From: Microbulbifer aggregans
GTDB taxonomy: Bacteria; Pseudomonadota; Gammaproteobacteria; Pseudomonadales; Cellvibrionaceae
DNA: 64,000 nt
Direction: 5' to 3'
NCBI RefSeq assembly: GCF_020524005.1
Contig: NZ_JAIVKK010000001.1
Location: 620,001 to 684,000 of the forward strand
The translations under genes were made by a program, and so were the position numbers. The notes under the pieces are model-generated. The model was not told the DNA's origin and did no database searches. It was given only the letters and a program-made list of their open reading frames with translations. Positions 52,020 to 61,177 of the stretch are shown in pieces. Numbering within the stretch: the stretch's first letter is position 1; the number at the start of each line of letters is the position of its first letter.

Positions 52020-52700
52020 TTATACGGACCCGCCGTAGAGCAACCAATATCCCAACGCAGACATCCAAGAAAGCACGATGACGAGCATTACAAGGATGCC
52101 GACTTGCAGAATTATTGAGTTCAGGCGCCCGTGCACAGCTCCAGTGGGGCGAGCCAGTTCGGAAAGCGCTTGCCCACCACTAAAGGGCGCAATCGGCAGC
52201 ATGGCGAAAGCGGAAAGCTTACTAGCCAGCAAAGCTGTTCCTAAAACCGGCGAATTATGAACAACAGCCCAAAACGAACCCAGCAATTCTTGCGCGTAAC
52301 CGAATGGGCTCAGCGCCCCACGAAAGATTTGAGAAAATCCTGAGACGAAAGCCTCCACTGCATCAACCCCCATCAAAAGAAAGGCGAAAACAAACATTGC
52401 CGCAGGGCCAGTCAAAACCATCAGCGCTCTTGGAATCCGCCCAAAGGAGCTAAATATGCCCCCTGGCTCAGAGCCATAAAGATCGACATTTTCTACATCC
52501 TTAAATATGACGCTACCACTAAAAATCCATGGACTAATCGAAACGGATGATCCGGCAATCCGCACCGTTGCTTTCGGTCCCCAAGTACCGAGCTTAATCA
52601 CCGGGACCCCAATACCGACAGACCGGAGAAGAAGGGCTCCACTAAGTGTCGACAGCGTGGTTAAAAATGCAACTGATAGGAAAAGAACTAAAAAATCCAT
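52020..52700 (-). CDS. Site-2-protease-like membrane protein lacking the zinc motif
   Basis: A 226-residue membrane protein with four or five hydrophobic helices. The layout matches M50/RseP-type peptidases: a first helix, IKLGTWGPKATVRI, then ISPWIFSGSVIF, then the R-x-x-x-x-x-GP motif RALMVLTGPAAMFVFAF, and late LPIAPFSGGQAL where RseP has a D-G pair. The HExxH expected in the first helix is replaced by TLSTLSG, and the late Asp is Ser. It should be catalytically dead. It could bind substrate or regulate another protease. Ordinary start at ATG 52700. Lower GC than polB. Confidence 0.6.
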   Translation of the reverse strand: MDFLVLFLSVAFLTTLSTLSGALLLRSVGIGVPVIKLGTWGPKATVRIAGSSVSISPWIFSGSVIFKDVENVDLYGSEPGGIFSSFGRIPRALMVLTGPAAMFVFAFLLMGVDAVEAFVSGFSQIFRGALSPFGYAQELLGSFWAVVHNSPVLGTALLASKLSAFAMLPIAPFSGGQALSELARPTGAVHGRLNSIILQVGILVMLVIVLSWMSALGYWLLYGGSV

Positions 52701-52893
52701 GTAAATTCTCTTGCAATGTGATTCCGTATCAAACGACAGCGGACTTCAGAACTAGCGGGCTAGATTACCTTTTGGTATCACATCCGTTCAAACAATTAGC
52801 ATCAAAAATTTGATCTGATGCCTTTTATCGTTTTTGCCACCTCAGTCATGTCACTGTGCAGACAGGTCTGGCAAAACAACTTCATACCGATAC

Positions 52894-55284
52894 TCAATCG
52901 GACACACCGAACAGGCCCAGCTGGCCACCCACCAGACTGTCAAAATCCAGATCTATAAAGGGCAATATGGCGTCTGCCACCGGCTTGAGCTGCCGGTCGA
53001 TGTAATGCTGGTAATCCACCGGTGACTGGCGGTAATCCACTGGCTCCGGGCCATTGAGGGTGATCACGTAACGGATCCAGCCCTTATTCTGGTAGCGGGG
53101 TTCTAGTCCCTGCTGCCGGCGTATATCGTCGGCCATCCGCGCCGCGCGTACCTGGGGCGGTACGTTTTTTACGTATTGCTCCAGCTTGCGCCGGAGCCGT
53201 TTGCGGTACACCAGCTGCTCGTCCACCTGCCCTGCACGGGTTTTCTCCACCGTCTCGCGGACATAGTCGGACGGATCTTCACCGTGAAACACCATCCCGT
53301 AAAGCTGAGTCTGGAACTGCTTAGCCAGGGCGGTCCAGTCGCTGCGCACCGTCTCCAGGCCCTTGAATACCAGCTTTTCCTCATCCCCGTTCACCACCAG
53401 GCCCGCATAGCGTTTCTTCGAGCCGGCCTCAGAGCCGCGAATGGTGGGCATCAGAAAGCGCTGGTAGTGGGTTTCGAATTCCAGCTCCAGTTCGCACTCC
53501 AACGCCAGCTCGTCTTTGAGCATGTTTTGCCAGCGCGTGTTGATTTCACTGGCCAGGCGCTTGCCGATCGCATCCGCTTCTTCCGGGCTGGGTCGGCCGC
53601 TCAGCCAGACAAAGGTGGAATCGGTATCGCCGTAGATGACCTGGTGTTTCCCTCCATCAATCTCCTCTATCCAGCGGGCCGTCTGCTGCATGATCTCGTG
53701 ACCGCGCAGGGTGATGGAGCTGGCCAGGCGCGTGTCGTAAAAACGGCAGCCCCCACTTCCGAGTACCCCGTAGAAGGAGTTCATGATGATCTTGATGGCC
53801 TGGGAGCGGGCCGCATCCTGCTCCTGCTTGGCGATGTCGCGCTGGGCCCAGAGGTTGGTAATGATGTCCGGCAGGAAGTGCTTATCGCGGGAAAAGCGCG
53901 CGCCGCGAAAACCGGGGATGGTATTTTCATCTGCCCCGCCCTCTTCCGTTCCCTCTGCAGCTTCCACAGCCAATCCTTCAATCAATCCCATAGGATCGAT
54001 CTTGAAGGTGCGGATAATGCTGGGATACAGGCTCTTGAAATCCAGCACCAGCACGTTGTCGTACAGGCCCGGCCGGGAGTCCATCACATAGCCGCCCGGG
54101 CTGGCGAGGCCGCCGTCAGCTGGCAGGTTTGGCGCCACATAGCGGCTGCGGTGTAGTCTGGGCAGATAGAGGTTGGTAAAGGCCGCCACCGAGCCGCCGC
54201 TGCGGTCGAGCTCCAGGCCGGTGAGCTGGGCCCGCAGGCGCAGGTAATCCAGCAAGCGGGTGTGCTGGTATATATCCCAGACCAGCCGGCAGTCTTCGAG
54301 GTTATAGGCGGCCAGCTTGGGTTTGTTATGGCGAAAATCGTGCTCAATCGCCGCCAGGCGGTTGTCCACGTCCTCGGTGTCCTTGCCCCTGCCCAGCAGG
54401 GTCTGGGCCACGAACTCCAGGCTAAAGCTTTCAAAGTTATAGGTGGCGCTCTTCAGTCCGTCGATGCCATCCAGCACCACCCTGCCCGGCAGCGTCACAA
54501 AGCCCTGGTTGCCTTCCCGGCCATCCCGCCAGCGCGCATCGGTACCACCGCGCCCCAACTTCAGGCGCAGGCCATAGCGCCCGGCTCTTTTCAGCAGCAG
54601 CCGAACATCGAAGTCCACCACGGACCAGCCAATGATGATGTCCGGATCCAGCGATTGGATCCTGGCCTCCAGGGCCTCAAGCAGCGCCCGTTCGTCATCC
54701 ACCCAGTGGATGGAGGTATCGGCGGCCTCCGGCTTGCCCACCATTAGCACCTCCTCCACCCCATCACTGTAGAGACCGATGGAATACAGCTCGCCCTGGC
54801 CGGAGCACTCCACATCCAGGGACACCACCCTGAAATTCGGCTGCACCTCGGCGCCCTTGAGGCGCACGTTGCGATATTCCACAAAGCCCTCTTTGGCCCG
54901 GGCCACCCCTTCAAAATAGAGGCCACCTCGGACAAAGCGCTCCATCAGGTAACGGTCGTGGAGGCGAAAATCCGCTTCAAACACCTCGATGCCACGAGAT
55001 TGCAACAGGGTCTGAGCCCGGCGGTGGGCGTCGATGGTGGGGAAATACAGCATGGCCGCTTCTTCGCGGCCAAAGGTCTGGAAGCCCAGCTGCTGCCAGT
55101 CGTAAGGCACGCCGACCAGCGCCTCGGTAACCTGGGGGCGGTCTGCCACCTTCACCATAAAGACCGGGCGCTCACCTTCAATAACCAGCTTGACCGGGCC
55201 CTCGGGCGTGGCCAGCCAGTAGTGGATGCAGGTGCTACCGCGCTGATCAAAGCTGTGGCGAGTGAGGAGAAAACCTTGGGGCAA
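52894..55284 (-). CDS. polB: DNA polymerase II
   Basis: B-family repair polymerase for lesion bypass and replication restart. The 796 residues carry exonuclease motifs VSLDVECSG (Exo I), IIIGWSVVDFD (II) and YNLEDCRLVW (III). The polymerase motifs are DFKSLYPSIIRTF (A), KIIMNSFYGVLGSG (B) and YGDTDSTF (C). The protein begins at a TTG that aligns with the usual N-terminus (MPQGFLLTRH); no in-frame ATG lies close upstream. A LexA-like box lies about 60 bases upstream. E. coli polB is likewise SOS-controlled. Confidence 0.95.
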   Translation of the reverse strand: MPQGFLLTRHSFDQRGSTCIHYWLATPEGPVKLVIEGERPVFMVKVADRPQVTEALVGVPYDWQQLGFQTFGREEAAMLYFPTIDAHRRAQTLLQSRGIEVFEADFRLHDRYLMERFVRGGLYFEGVARAKEGFVEYRNVRLKGAEVQPNFRVVSLDVECSGQGELYSIGLYSDGVEEVLMVGKPEAADTSIHWVDDERALLEALEARIQSLDPDIIIGWSVVDFDVRLLLKRAGRYGLRLKLGRGGTDARWRDGREGNQGFVTLPGRVVLDGIDGLKSATYNFESFSLEFVAQTLLGRGKDTEDVDNRLAAIEHDFRHNKPKLAAYNLEDCRLVWDIYQHTRLLDYLRLRAQLTGLELDRSGGSVAAFTNLYLPRLHRSRYVAPNLPADGGLASPGGYVMDSRPGLYDNVLVLDFKSLYPSIIRTFKIDPMGLIEGLAVEAAEGTEEGGADENTIPGFRGARFSRDKHFLPDIITNLWAQRDIAKQEQDAARSQAIKIIMNSFYGVLGSGGCRFYDTRLASSITLRGHEIMQQTARWIEEIDGGKHQVIYGDTDSTFVWLSGRPSPEEADAIGKRLASEINTRWQNMLKDELALECELELEFETHYQRFLMPTIRGSEAGSKKRYAGLVVNGDEEKLVFKGLETVRSDWTALAKQFQTQLYGMVFHGEDPSDYVRETVEKTRAGQVDEQLVYRKRLRRKLEQYVKNVPPQVRAARMADDIRRQQGLEPRYQNKGWIRYVITLNGPEPVDYRQSPVDYQHYIDRQLKPVADAILPFIDLDFDSLVGGQLGLFGVSD

Positions 55285-55341
55285 GAGACTGTACTGGGTT
55301 GAGGTTAGACTTGGAGTGTTTGTTGGTGAGGCGTGCCATTC

Positions 55342-55361
55342 TACTGGATAAATACACAGAT
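55342..55361 (-). promoter_or_regulatory. LexA (SOS) box upstream of polB
   Basis: TACTG and CAGAT flank a ten-base AT-rich core GATAAATACA (CTG-N10-CAG spacing at 55344-55359). This is nearly the LexA consensus and close to the E. coli polB operator (CTG, TATAAAACCA, CAG). On the minus strand a TAGAAT (-10) with CTGATA 17 bases upstream overlaps it, so LexA would block the promoter. Confidence 0.82.
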
Positions 55362-55480
55362 ATCAGTAATCGCTAGATAACGCTCCGACAGATATGTGGT
55401 GGCAGCCCAGACACTGCCCCCCAACAAGAAACTCGAAAACTCCTCCTATCACATCGTTTATCCGCCCTTTATTAAGGGGG

Positions 55481-56809
55481 TCATTTATCGAAAAGCCCGG
55501 AAGTCGCAATCGGCCGCGCAAAGCGGTGGCCCGAGTGGTCATCGTTGTTGACATTGAAATAGACAATCACGAGATCCCTAGATGGCGATACATAGAGGCC
55601 CTGAGTCATCAGCCCCCCTTTCCACATATCGCCATCGGGCCAAATCACATCCCACTGGCGGCTGTTGGCGATAAAGTCCTTTGAACCCAGATAGTCAACG
55701 AACACAGCGCCATCGAACCCGGCCATGACGAAATCGTGGGACCGAACCCCTTTGCGAATGCGCTCGAGGATTTCATCCGTCACCACCTGCTCGACGGCAA
55801 TCTTTTTCCAGCTCGGTGTGTAGAGCATGCCGAAGCGGGCAAAATCCCGTAGGTTACTCGATATCAAGCCATGCGCCGCCACAATTCCGTCCGGTGTCAT
55901 GTGCAGTTGCAAAGGCCCCTCGGCACCCATCTTCGACCATACGCGGCGGTCGAATATCTGATGCCAGCGGTCATTTTCCACCTCCTCCGCCAGGAGCACC
56001 AGCATTTGCGTCAACCCCGAGGCATACTCAAATGCCAAACCGGGCTCGTCTTTCTTGGGTGTGCTCTTCAATACGTCACGCAGCTTTTCCACGCCCCGGG
56101 TTTTATTCGGAAAGCCAAACTCGGCTTCATACACGCGGCGGGCAATATTGTCCGGATCGAAGCGGGATTCGGACGTGTCCTCAAGGTCCATGCCTGTCGC
56201 CATGTCCATCACATCACGGGTCGTGATGCCGTCCCAGTCGGTGCCCTTGAAGTCCGTCAGGTATTTGGTGATCGGCACATTCTCGTCGATCTTCCCCTCA
56301 CTGATCAGCTGATCGATGACCAGGCTGGCGGTGGGCTTGGCCGAAGACATCCAGACGTGGTGATCCTCGGGGCGCATGCGCGGATACTTCTCGTACACGA
56401 TATTGCCCTTGTGAACCACCAGATACGCCTGGGCACCATCGGACTGCTCAAGGAATTCATCGAGGGTAAGCGGCCCCTTGAGCTTACTTTCGGACAGCAA
56501 TTCGACTTTCACTTTGCCGACTTCCGGCATCGGCTTGTTGCCCAATGGCATTATGTCCTGATGTGGCGGGAGAATGGCTGTCGGCAGGAACTCCGATGCA
56601 CGCATATTGAAATACGCAGAGATATCGCCGCCCTTGAACAGCTCGTTGTAGTCGGCGTTGCGCGTCTGCTTTTCAAGCTCTAGTGGAAAGCCATCGACAA
56701 ACTCGTCCAGCGGCGTGTGTTCCTGTGTCTTCTCTTGCGCCTTTCCCTGCGCCCAGGCGACCGACGCGGCCAAAATGAAGATGGAAGTGAGAATATTGAT
56801 TCTACGCAT
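55481..56809 (-). CDS. Serine hydrolase, class C beta-lactamase-like, exported
   Basis: The 442-residue protein has a signal peptide (MRRINILTSIFILAASVAWAQ). The catalytic Ser-x-x-Lys is SSAK in VWMSSAKPTAS, the second motif YAS in FEYASGLTQ. It also carries YFNVNNDDHSGHRFA near the end. Such proteins are often esterases or 6-aminohexanoate-dimer hydrolase-like enzymes rather than antibiotic lactamases. It is divergent from the CaiB-type gene, with 369 bases between, and could feed substrate to the catabolic cluster. The start is ATG. Confidence 0.87.
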   Translation of the reverse strand: MRRINILTSIFILAASVAWAQGKAQEKTQEHTPLDEFVDGFPLELEKQTRNADYNELFKGGDISAYFNMRASEFLPTAILPPHQDIMPLGNKPMPEVGKVKVELLSESKLKGPLTLDEFLEQSDGAQAYLVVHKGNIVYEKYPRMRPEDHHVWMSSAKPTASLVIDQLISEGKIDENVPITKYLTDFKGTDWDGITTRDVMDMATGMDLEDTSESRFDPDNIARRVYEAEFGFPNKTRGVEKLRDVLKSTPKKDEPGLAFEYASGLTQMLVLLAEEVENDRWHQIFDRRVWSKMGAEGPLQLHMTPDGIVAAHGLISSNLRDFARFGMLYTPSWKKIAVEQVVTDEILERIRKGVRSHDFVMAGFDGAVFVDYLGSKDFIANSRQWDVIWPDGDMWKGGLMTQGLYVSPSRDLVIVYFNVNNDDHSGHRFARPIATSGLFDK

Positions 56810-57178
56810 GATCTCGTCTCAACAGATTAGGCGACAGATGTTCTGAGTCGCCTAGCCCAATAACTCTGATGATTCAAGCGTAGTTGAGCTGATCTAGATT
56901 TGGGGCGGCCACAACTCTGGTCGGTCTCACCGCCGGGGGCCCTTAATGAACAGCGGCACACAAACTTCAAGCTGCCCGTGCCGGAGATGAATGTCGCCCG
57001 CTCCCCCCCCCCTAACACAGCCCGACCTAAACTGTACCCTCGCACCAATTAGATGGAAAACGACGTCGAGCCGCCGCGCGCGCACGCCACATGGCGCAAG
57101 GTTCCACCACCACGACACATCGATACCTGACTAGCGCGCCTGAATAACAGAGCGCCCAGACCATATTCTCGGAGATAT
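56810..57178. other. Divergent intergenic region with C10 tract
   Basis: A 369-base stretch between two divergent genes that must hold both promoters. I see no convincing ORF. A run of ten C lies at 57003-57012. GGAG at 57171-57174 is the ribosome site for the CaiB-type gene. I could not assign -10/-35 boxes confidently. Confidence 0.6.
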
Positions 57179-58408
57179 ATGAAAATGGCCGGAATTCTAG
57201 AAGGCATTAAAGTCATCGAGGTTGCATCGATGGCAGCCGCCCCCAATGCCACCGTCATCCTCGCCGACCTGGGTGCTGAGGTCATCAAGATTGAACCGCC
57301 AACTGGCGACCCCTGGCGCTACGGACATTTAACCCCCGGCCTGCCTCCCAGCAAAATTCCGTGGACGACCTACATCCAGAACCGCACCAAGAAATCGGTC
57401 GCACTCAATCTCAAGGCACCAGAAGCCCAGGAAGCGCTGCACAAACTGGCGGCCACCGCCGACGTGTTCCTCACCAACTCGCCGCACCCGGTTCAACAAC
57501 ATCTGAAGCACACCTACGAGGACATCAAGGCAGTCAATCCCAAAATCGTGTACGCCGCGATCAATGGTTTTGGTCAGAAGGGACCGGACAAGGATGCCCC
57601 GGGCTTCGACGCGACCGCGTGGTACGCCCGCACCGGGATAATGGAAGAGTTGCGCCCCAAGGATGGCCCACCGACCGCACTGCCTGTGGGCGTTGGTGAC
57701 CTGAGCACCTCCGCGGCTCTGGCCGGAGCCGTATTGGGGGCCCTGTTCCACCGCGAACGTACCGGCAAGGGATCTGAAGTGTCCATCTCCCTGATGCATA
57801 TGGGGCTCTGGGCAAACTCGTGCATGTTACAAGCGGCTCTGGTTGGTACGCCGCCGATTCCGAAGTACACCCTTGAGGAATGGCCGAATCCGGTAGCGGG
57901 TGGCCGCTTCAAAACCAAGGACGGCCGCTACATCATTATCGTGGAAATCAACCCAAACAATATCGACAACCTCCGCGATGCCTTCGGTGCCGACCATCTG
58001 AAAGGCGATGAACGTTTCGCAACACCAGAGTTACGTCTGAAAAACAGCAAGGCGCTTTATCAGGAAATGCAGAAGATTGTCGCGCAACACGAGCTCGCCG
58101 AAGTTTCCGAGCGCCTGAAGAAGTTCGGTGTGAATTTCAGTGTTGTGCAAACCACCGAGGAATGTACCCGCGATGAGCACATGCTCGCCAACAACTGCTT
58201 CCCGGAAGTGGAAGGCACAGATGGCATTCGCACTGTCGACAGCCCCATGCAGATCCACAGTGAAGGATACGAACGGATCAAACCGCAAAAGCCACCGGGT
58301 ATCGGCGAGCACACCATGTCTGAACTGACGGCACTCGGCTACACCGAAGATGAAGTCAAGGCGATGGCAGAGGCCCACGCGGTCGGTCTACCCAAGCAAC
58401 GCAAGTGA
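57179..58408 (+). CDS. CaiB/BaiF family CoA-transferase
   Basis: Class III CoA-transferase, moving CoA between carboxylic acids; 409 residues. Family motifs are VIEVASMAAAPNATVILADLGA at the N-terminus, GAEVIKIE, TSKSVALNL-like KKSVALNLK, NGFGQKGP and the catalytic Asp in PVGVGDLSTSAALAG. The gene opens a four-gene plus-strand cluster. The ATG at 57179 follows GGAG by four bases; the second in-frame ATG at 57185 has better spacing and may be the true start. The acid substrate is unknown. Confidence 0.93.
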   Translation: MKMAGILEGIKVIEVASMAAAPNATVILADLGAEVIKIEPPTGDPWRYGHLTPGLPPSKIPWTTYIQNRTKKSVALNLKAPEAQEALHKLAATADVFLTNSPHPVQQHLKHTYEDIKAVNPKIVYAAINGFGQKGPDKDAPGFDATAWYARTGIMEELRPKDGPPTALPVGVGDLSTSAALAGAVLGALFHRERTGKGSEVSISLMHMGLWANSCMLQAALVGTPPIPKYTLEEWPNPVAGGRFKTKDGRYIIIVEINPNNIDNLRDAFGADHLKGDERFATPELRLKNSKALYQEMQKIVAQHELAEVSERLKKFGVNFSVVQTTEECTRDEHMLANNCFPEVEGTDGIRTVDSPMQIHSEGYERIKPQKPPGIGEHTMSELTALGYTEDEVKAMAEAHAVGLPKQRK

Positions 58409-58439
58409 AACCCACCCAGTTCCAAGCGAGAGAAAGTAG

Positions 58440-58901
58440 ATGGCGGACGAGCATAAGTTCTTTGAAGATTTTGAAATCGGTGAATCGTACATGACGAATG
58501 CCCGAACTATTACCGAATCTGACATCGTCATGCACGCGATGCATTCCGGCGACTGGCAGCCTCACCATACCAATGAGGAATTCGCGAAAAAAGGGCCGTT
58601 CAAACACCGCATCGCCCACGGCAACCTGACCTTTTGCGTCAGCACCGGCCTGATCTTCCAGTCCTCGTCGGAAAACCCGAATGTCATGGCCTACGGATAC
58701 AACAAAATCCGCTATCCCAACCCTGTCTTCGCCGGCGACACCATCAAGGTCGAGGTGGCGGTCGCCGATAAACAGGATCACCCCAAGCACAAGACCCACG
58801 GCCTGCTCACACAGACCGAGACCACCACCAACCAAAGAGGAGAGACCGTGGCGTTCGTTGAACACATTCTCTACGTGACACGACGGACTCCGAGTGCCTG
58901 A
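58440..58901 (+). CDS. MaoC-family (R)-specific enoyl-CoA hydratase
   Basis: Hot-dog fold hydratase of 153 residues. The catalytic Asp/His are in HSGDWQPHHTNEEFAK, followed by KHRIAHGNLTF. It likely hydrates an enoyl-CoA made downstream of the CoA-transferase. ATG with AGAAAG upstream; 31 bases after the CaiB-type gene, so co-transcribed. Confidence 0.9.
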   Translation: MADEHKFFEDFEIGESYMTNARTITESDIVMHAMHSGDWQPHHTNEEFAKKGPFKHRIAHGNLTFCVSTGLIFQSSSENPNVMAYGYNKIRYPNPVFAGDTIKVEVAVADKQDHPKHKTHGLLTQTETTTNQRGETVAFVEHILYVTRRTPSA

Positions 58902-59059
58902 TCACGGGTGATGGGACAAGCAGGAGGGGGATGCGTCTGCTACGCGGAACACGTTCATTATCTGGGCTCCCTTCGAAGGTGCCGAGCTGCGAGACCGGCT
59001 GCCCCCCCATTCAATCCTGCTAGGTTTCACTCTATGCGCGAAGATGAAGGTGCTCGCTG

Positions 59060-60361
59060 ATGTTTACCGACCGGACCTCTATTGCGACCAGTTTGACGCT
59101 TTCGCTTCTCGCCGCTTGCGCTAGCGTGTATGCCGCAGGTGAAACGGAGGCCGAATCAACCGTGCCCGCCTCGACTCCAGCTACCACCGGGCTGGACCGA
59201 AACCCACTCAATGGCCCGGACTCGGCGGATTCGCTGCTGACCGATAGCAGTGAAGAAAAAGCGGATGTCCTCAACAAAAATATTCTCAAGCAATGGGAAA
59301 CCTGGAAAAACAGCCTGGAAGAGCGAACCGGATTCGGCTTCGGTGCCGACTATACCGCGGTCGGGTTAAGAGCGACGGAAAGTCTTGGCGACAACTCCGC
59401 CGCCTCGGATATCTTTCGCCTTTACGGTTCCTGGGCCCTCTTCAATCGCGGTAGCAAAAACACGGGGAGCCTGGAGTTCAAGGCGGAAAATCGTCACGCC
59501 TTTACCGATATTCCCCCGGCCACGTTCGGGCTGGTGGTGGGGTATGCCGGCGTGCCGGAGCCCGTCTTCAGTGATCAGGGCGTTCGCGGAACCACCTTCT
59601 ACTGGAAGCAGCACTTTCTAGAGGATCGGGCGGTTGCCCGAGTGGGCATCATCGACATCAAGGAATACTTCGATGTCTACGCCCTGGCTAGTCCGTGGAG
59701 TGGCTACTTTAACCTGGCTTTCTCTACGGGGGCCAACACCATGATCGCGCTGCCCGATGGCACCTTCGGTGCCATGGTTGGCGGCTATCTGACAGACAAG
59801 GTGTACGCCGCCGTCAGTATTGCCGACGCCAGTGCAGATCCGACCTCTCCCTTCAAAAGCATTGATACGTTTTTTAGTGATTTTGATACGTTCAAAAGCC
59901 TGGAGATTGGTCTCACGGGCGGCGGCAAGAAATTCTTCCTCGATAATGCACACATCTCCTTCTGGCACCTGGACGACAGTGCGGAAACCGGTGCGCCCGG
60001 TGGTTGGGGTGTAATGGGTTCCTTCTCGACGCTGATCGACGGCAAGTGGCTACCTTACCTGCGCGCTGGCTGGGCCGATGAGGGTGGCGGACTTTATGAG
60101 GCCTCCGTCAGCACCGGCTTTGGGTATATGAAACAGCCCGGAGGAAATCTCGTTGGTATTGGGCTCAACTGGGGGCGACCGAATTCAGACACCCTCCCAC
60201 TGGACCTGAACGACCAGTGGACCGGTGAGTTTTTTTATCGCCTGCAGCTATCAGAAAACTTCCAGATAACGCCGAATGTCCAGATTCTCGCAGAGCCCGC
60301 GCTCAACCCGAACGAGAACTTGATCATTCTGCTGGGATTGCGCACGCGTTTTACGTTCTAG
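59060..60361 (+). CDS. OprB-like carbohydrate/organic acid porin
   Basis: Outer-membrane channel of 433 residues. The signal peptide is MFTDRTSIATSLTLSLLAACASVYA; the mature protein begins with a Pro/Ser-rich and acidic linker. The barrel includes WETWKNSLEERTGFGFGADYT, FRLYGSWALFNRG, SLEFKAENRH and the Trp-rich YWKQHFLED, with NRG, as in OprB. It ends LRTRFTF, a terminal Phe. The location inside the CoA cluster suggests uptake of the cluster's substrate. AAGG lies nine bases before the ATG. Confidence 0.88.
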   Translation: MFTDRTSIATSLTLSLLAACASVYAAGETEAESTVPASTPATTGLDRNPLNGPDSADSLLTDSSEEKADVLNKNILKQWETWKNSLEERTGFGFGADYTAVGLRATESLGDNSAASDIFRLYGSWALFNRGSKNTGSLEFKAENRHAFTDIPPATFGLVVGYAGVPEPVFSDQGVRGTTFYWKQHFLEDRAVARVGIIDIKEYFDVYALASPWSGYFNLAFSTGANTMIALPDGTFGAMVGGYLTDKVYAAVSIADASADPTSPFKSIDTFFSDFDTFKSLEIGLTGGGKKFFLDNAHISFWHLDDSAETGAPGGWGVMGSFSTLIDGKWLPYLRAGWADEGGGLYEASVSTGFGYMKQPGGNLVGIGLNWGRPNSDTLPLDLNDQWTGEFFYRLQLSENFQITPNVQILAEPALNPNENLIILLGLRTRFTF

Positions 60362-60418
60362 CTAGTTTGGATAGCCACGGCTCTATTGTTGGGGCCGGTT
60401 AAATTTAAGGAAATAGGA

Positions 60419-61174
60419 ATGAGTAAAGTCATCGTCGACAAGTCCGATGGAATCATCCACGTAAAGATCAATCGCCCGGACGTCCTGAATGCCTGTGATG
60501 GTGAGACCTACAACGCCATTGCAGACGCGTGGGACGAGCTGGAAAATGACCCCAGCCTGAGAGTCGGCATTGTGAGCGGTGAGGGCCGCGCATTTTGCGT
60601 GGGGACGGATATCAAATGGGTAAAGTCACCAGATGCCGAGGGGTTTGTAGACCGCCTCTATCCACGCATGCTGACATTGACCAAGCCGGTGATTGCAGCG
60701 ATACAGGGGCACTGCAATGGCGGCGGGCTTGAACAGGCATTGGCCTGCGATATTCGCGTGTGCACGGAAGATGCACACTTTGGCTCTGGGGAAGTGCGTC
60801 TTGGCTGGATCCCGGGCGGCTACGGAACACAGCGCCTGCCGCGCCTGATCCCGCTGGGGCCAGCACTGGAGATGCTGTATACCGGCGGCCGTATCGATTC
60901 ACCGGACGCCTATCGCCTGGGCCTGGTCAACCACGTAGTTGCAGAAGACAAGCTGATTGAAACCTGTAAGCAGATCGCCGGAGAGATTATCAAAAGTGCG
61001 CCGCTGGCCGTGCAGAAGATGAAGACCACGGTAATGCAGGGGCTGGACATGCCGCTGTCCTCCGCCGTCAGGCTCGAAAAAGAGTCCTTCGACTTCCTTA
61101 TGCGGACAGAAGACTCCAAAGAAGGCGCCCTCGCCTTCGCTGAGAAACGCGCACCGAAATGGCAGGGTAAGTAG
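60419..61174 (+). CDS. Enoyl-CoA hydratase/isomerase
   Basis: Crotonase-fold enzyme of 251 residues. The CoA-binding region shows VHVKINRPDVLNA, the oxyanion loop GRAFCVGTDIKW, and the helix motif AIQGHCNGGGLEQALACD; Glu in GSGEVRLGWIPG is a candidate base. An AAGGAAATAGGA site precedes the ATG at 60419. Its stop lies three bases from the stop of the convergent sensor-kinase gene, with no terminator between. Confidence 0.94.
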   Translation: MSKVIVDKSDGIIHVKINRPDVLNACDGETYNAIADAWDELENDPSLRVGIVSGEGRAFCVGTDIKWVKSPDAEGFVDRLYPRMLTLTKPVIAAIQGHCNGGGLEQALACDIRVCTEDAHFGSGEVRLGWIPGGYGTQRLPRLIPLGPALEMLYTGGRIDSPDAYRLGLVNHVVAEDKLIETCKQIAGEIIKSAPLAVQKMKTTVMQGLDMPLSSAVRLEKESFDFLMRTEDSKEGALAFAEKRAPKWQGK

Positions 61175-61177
61175 CCG

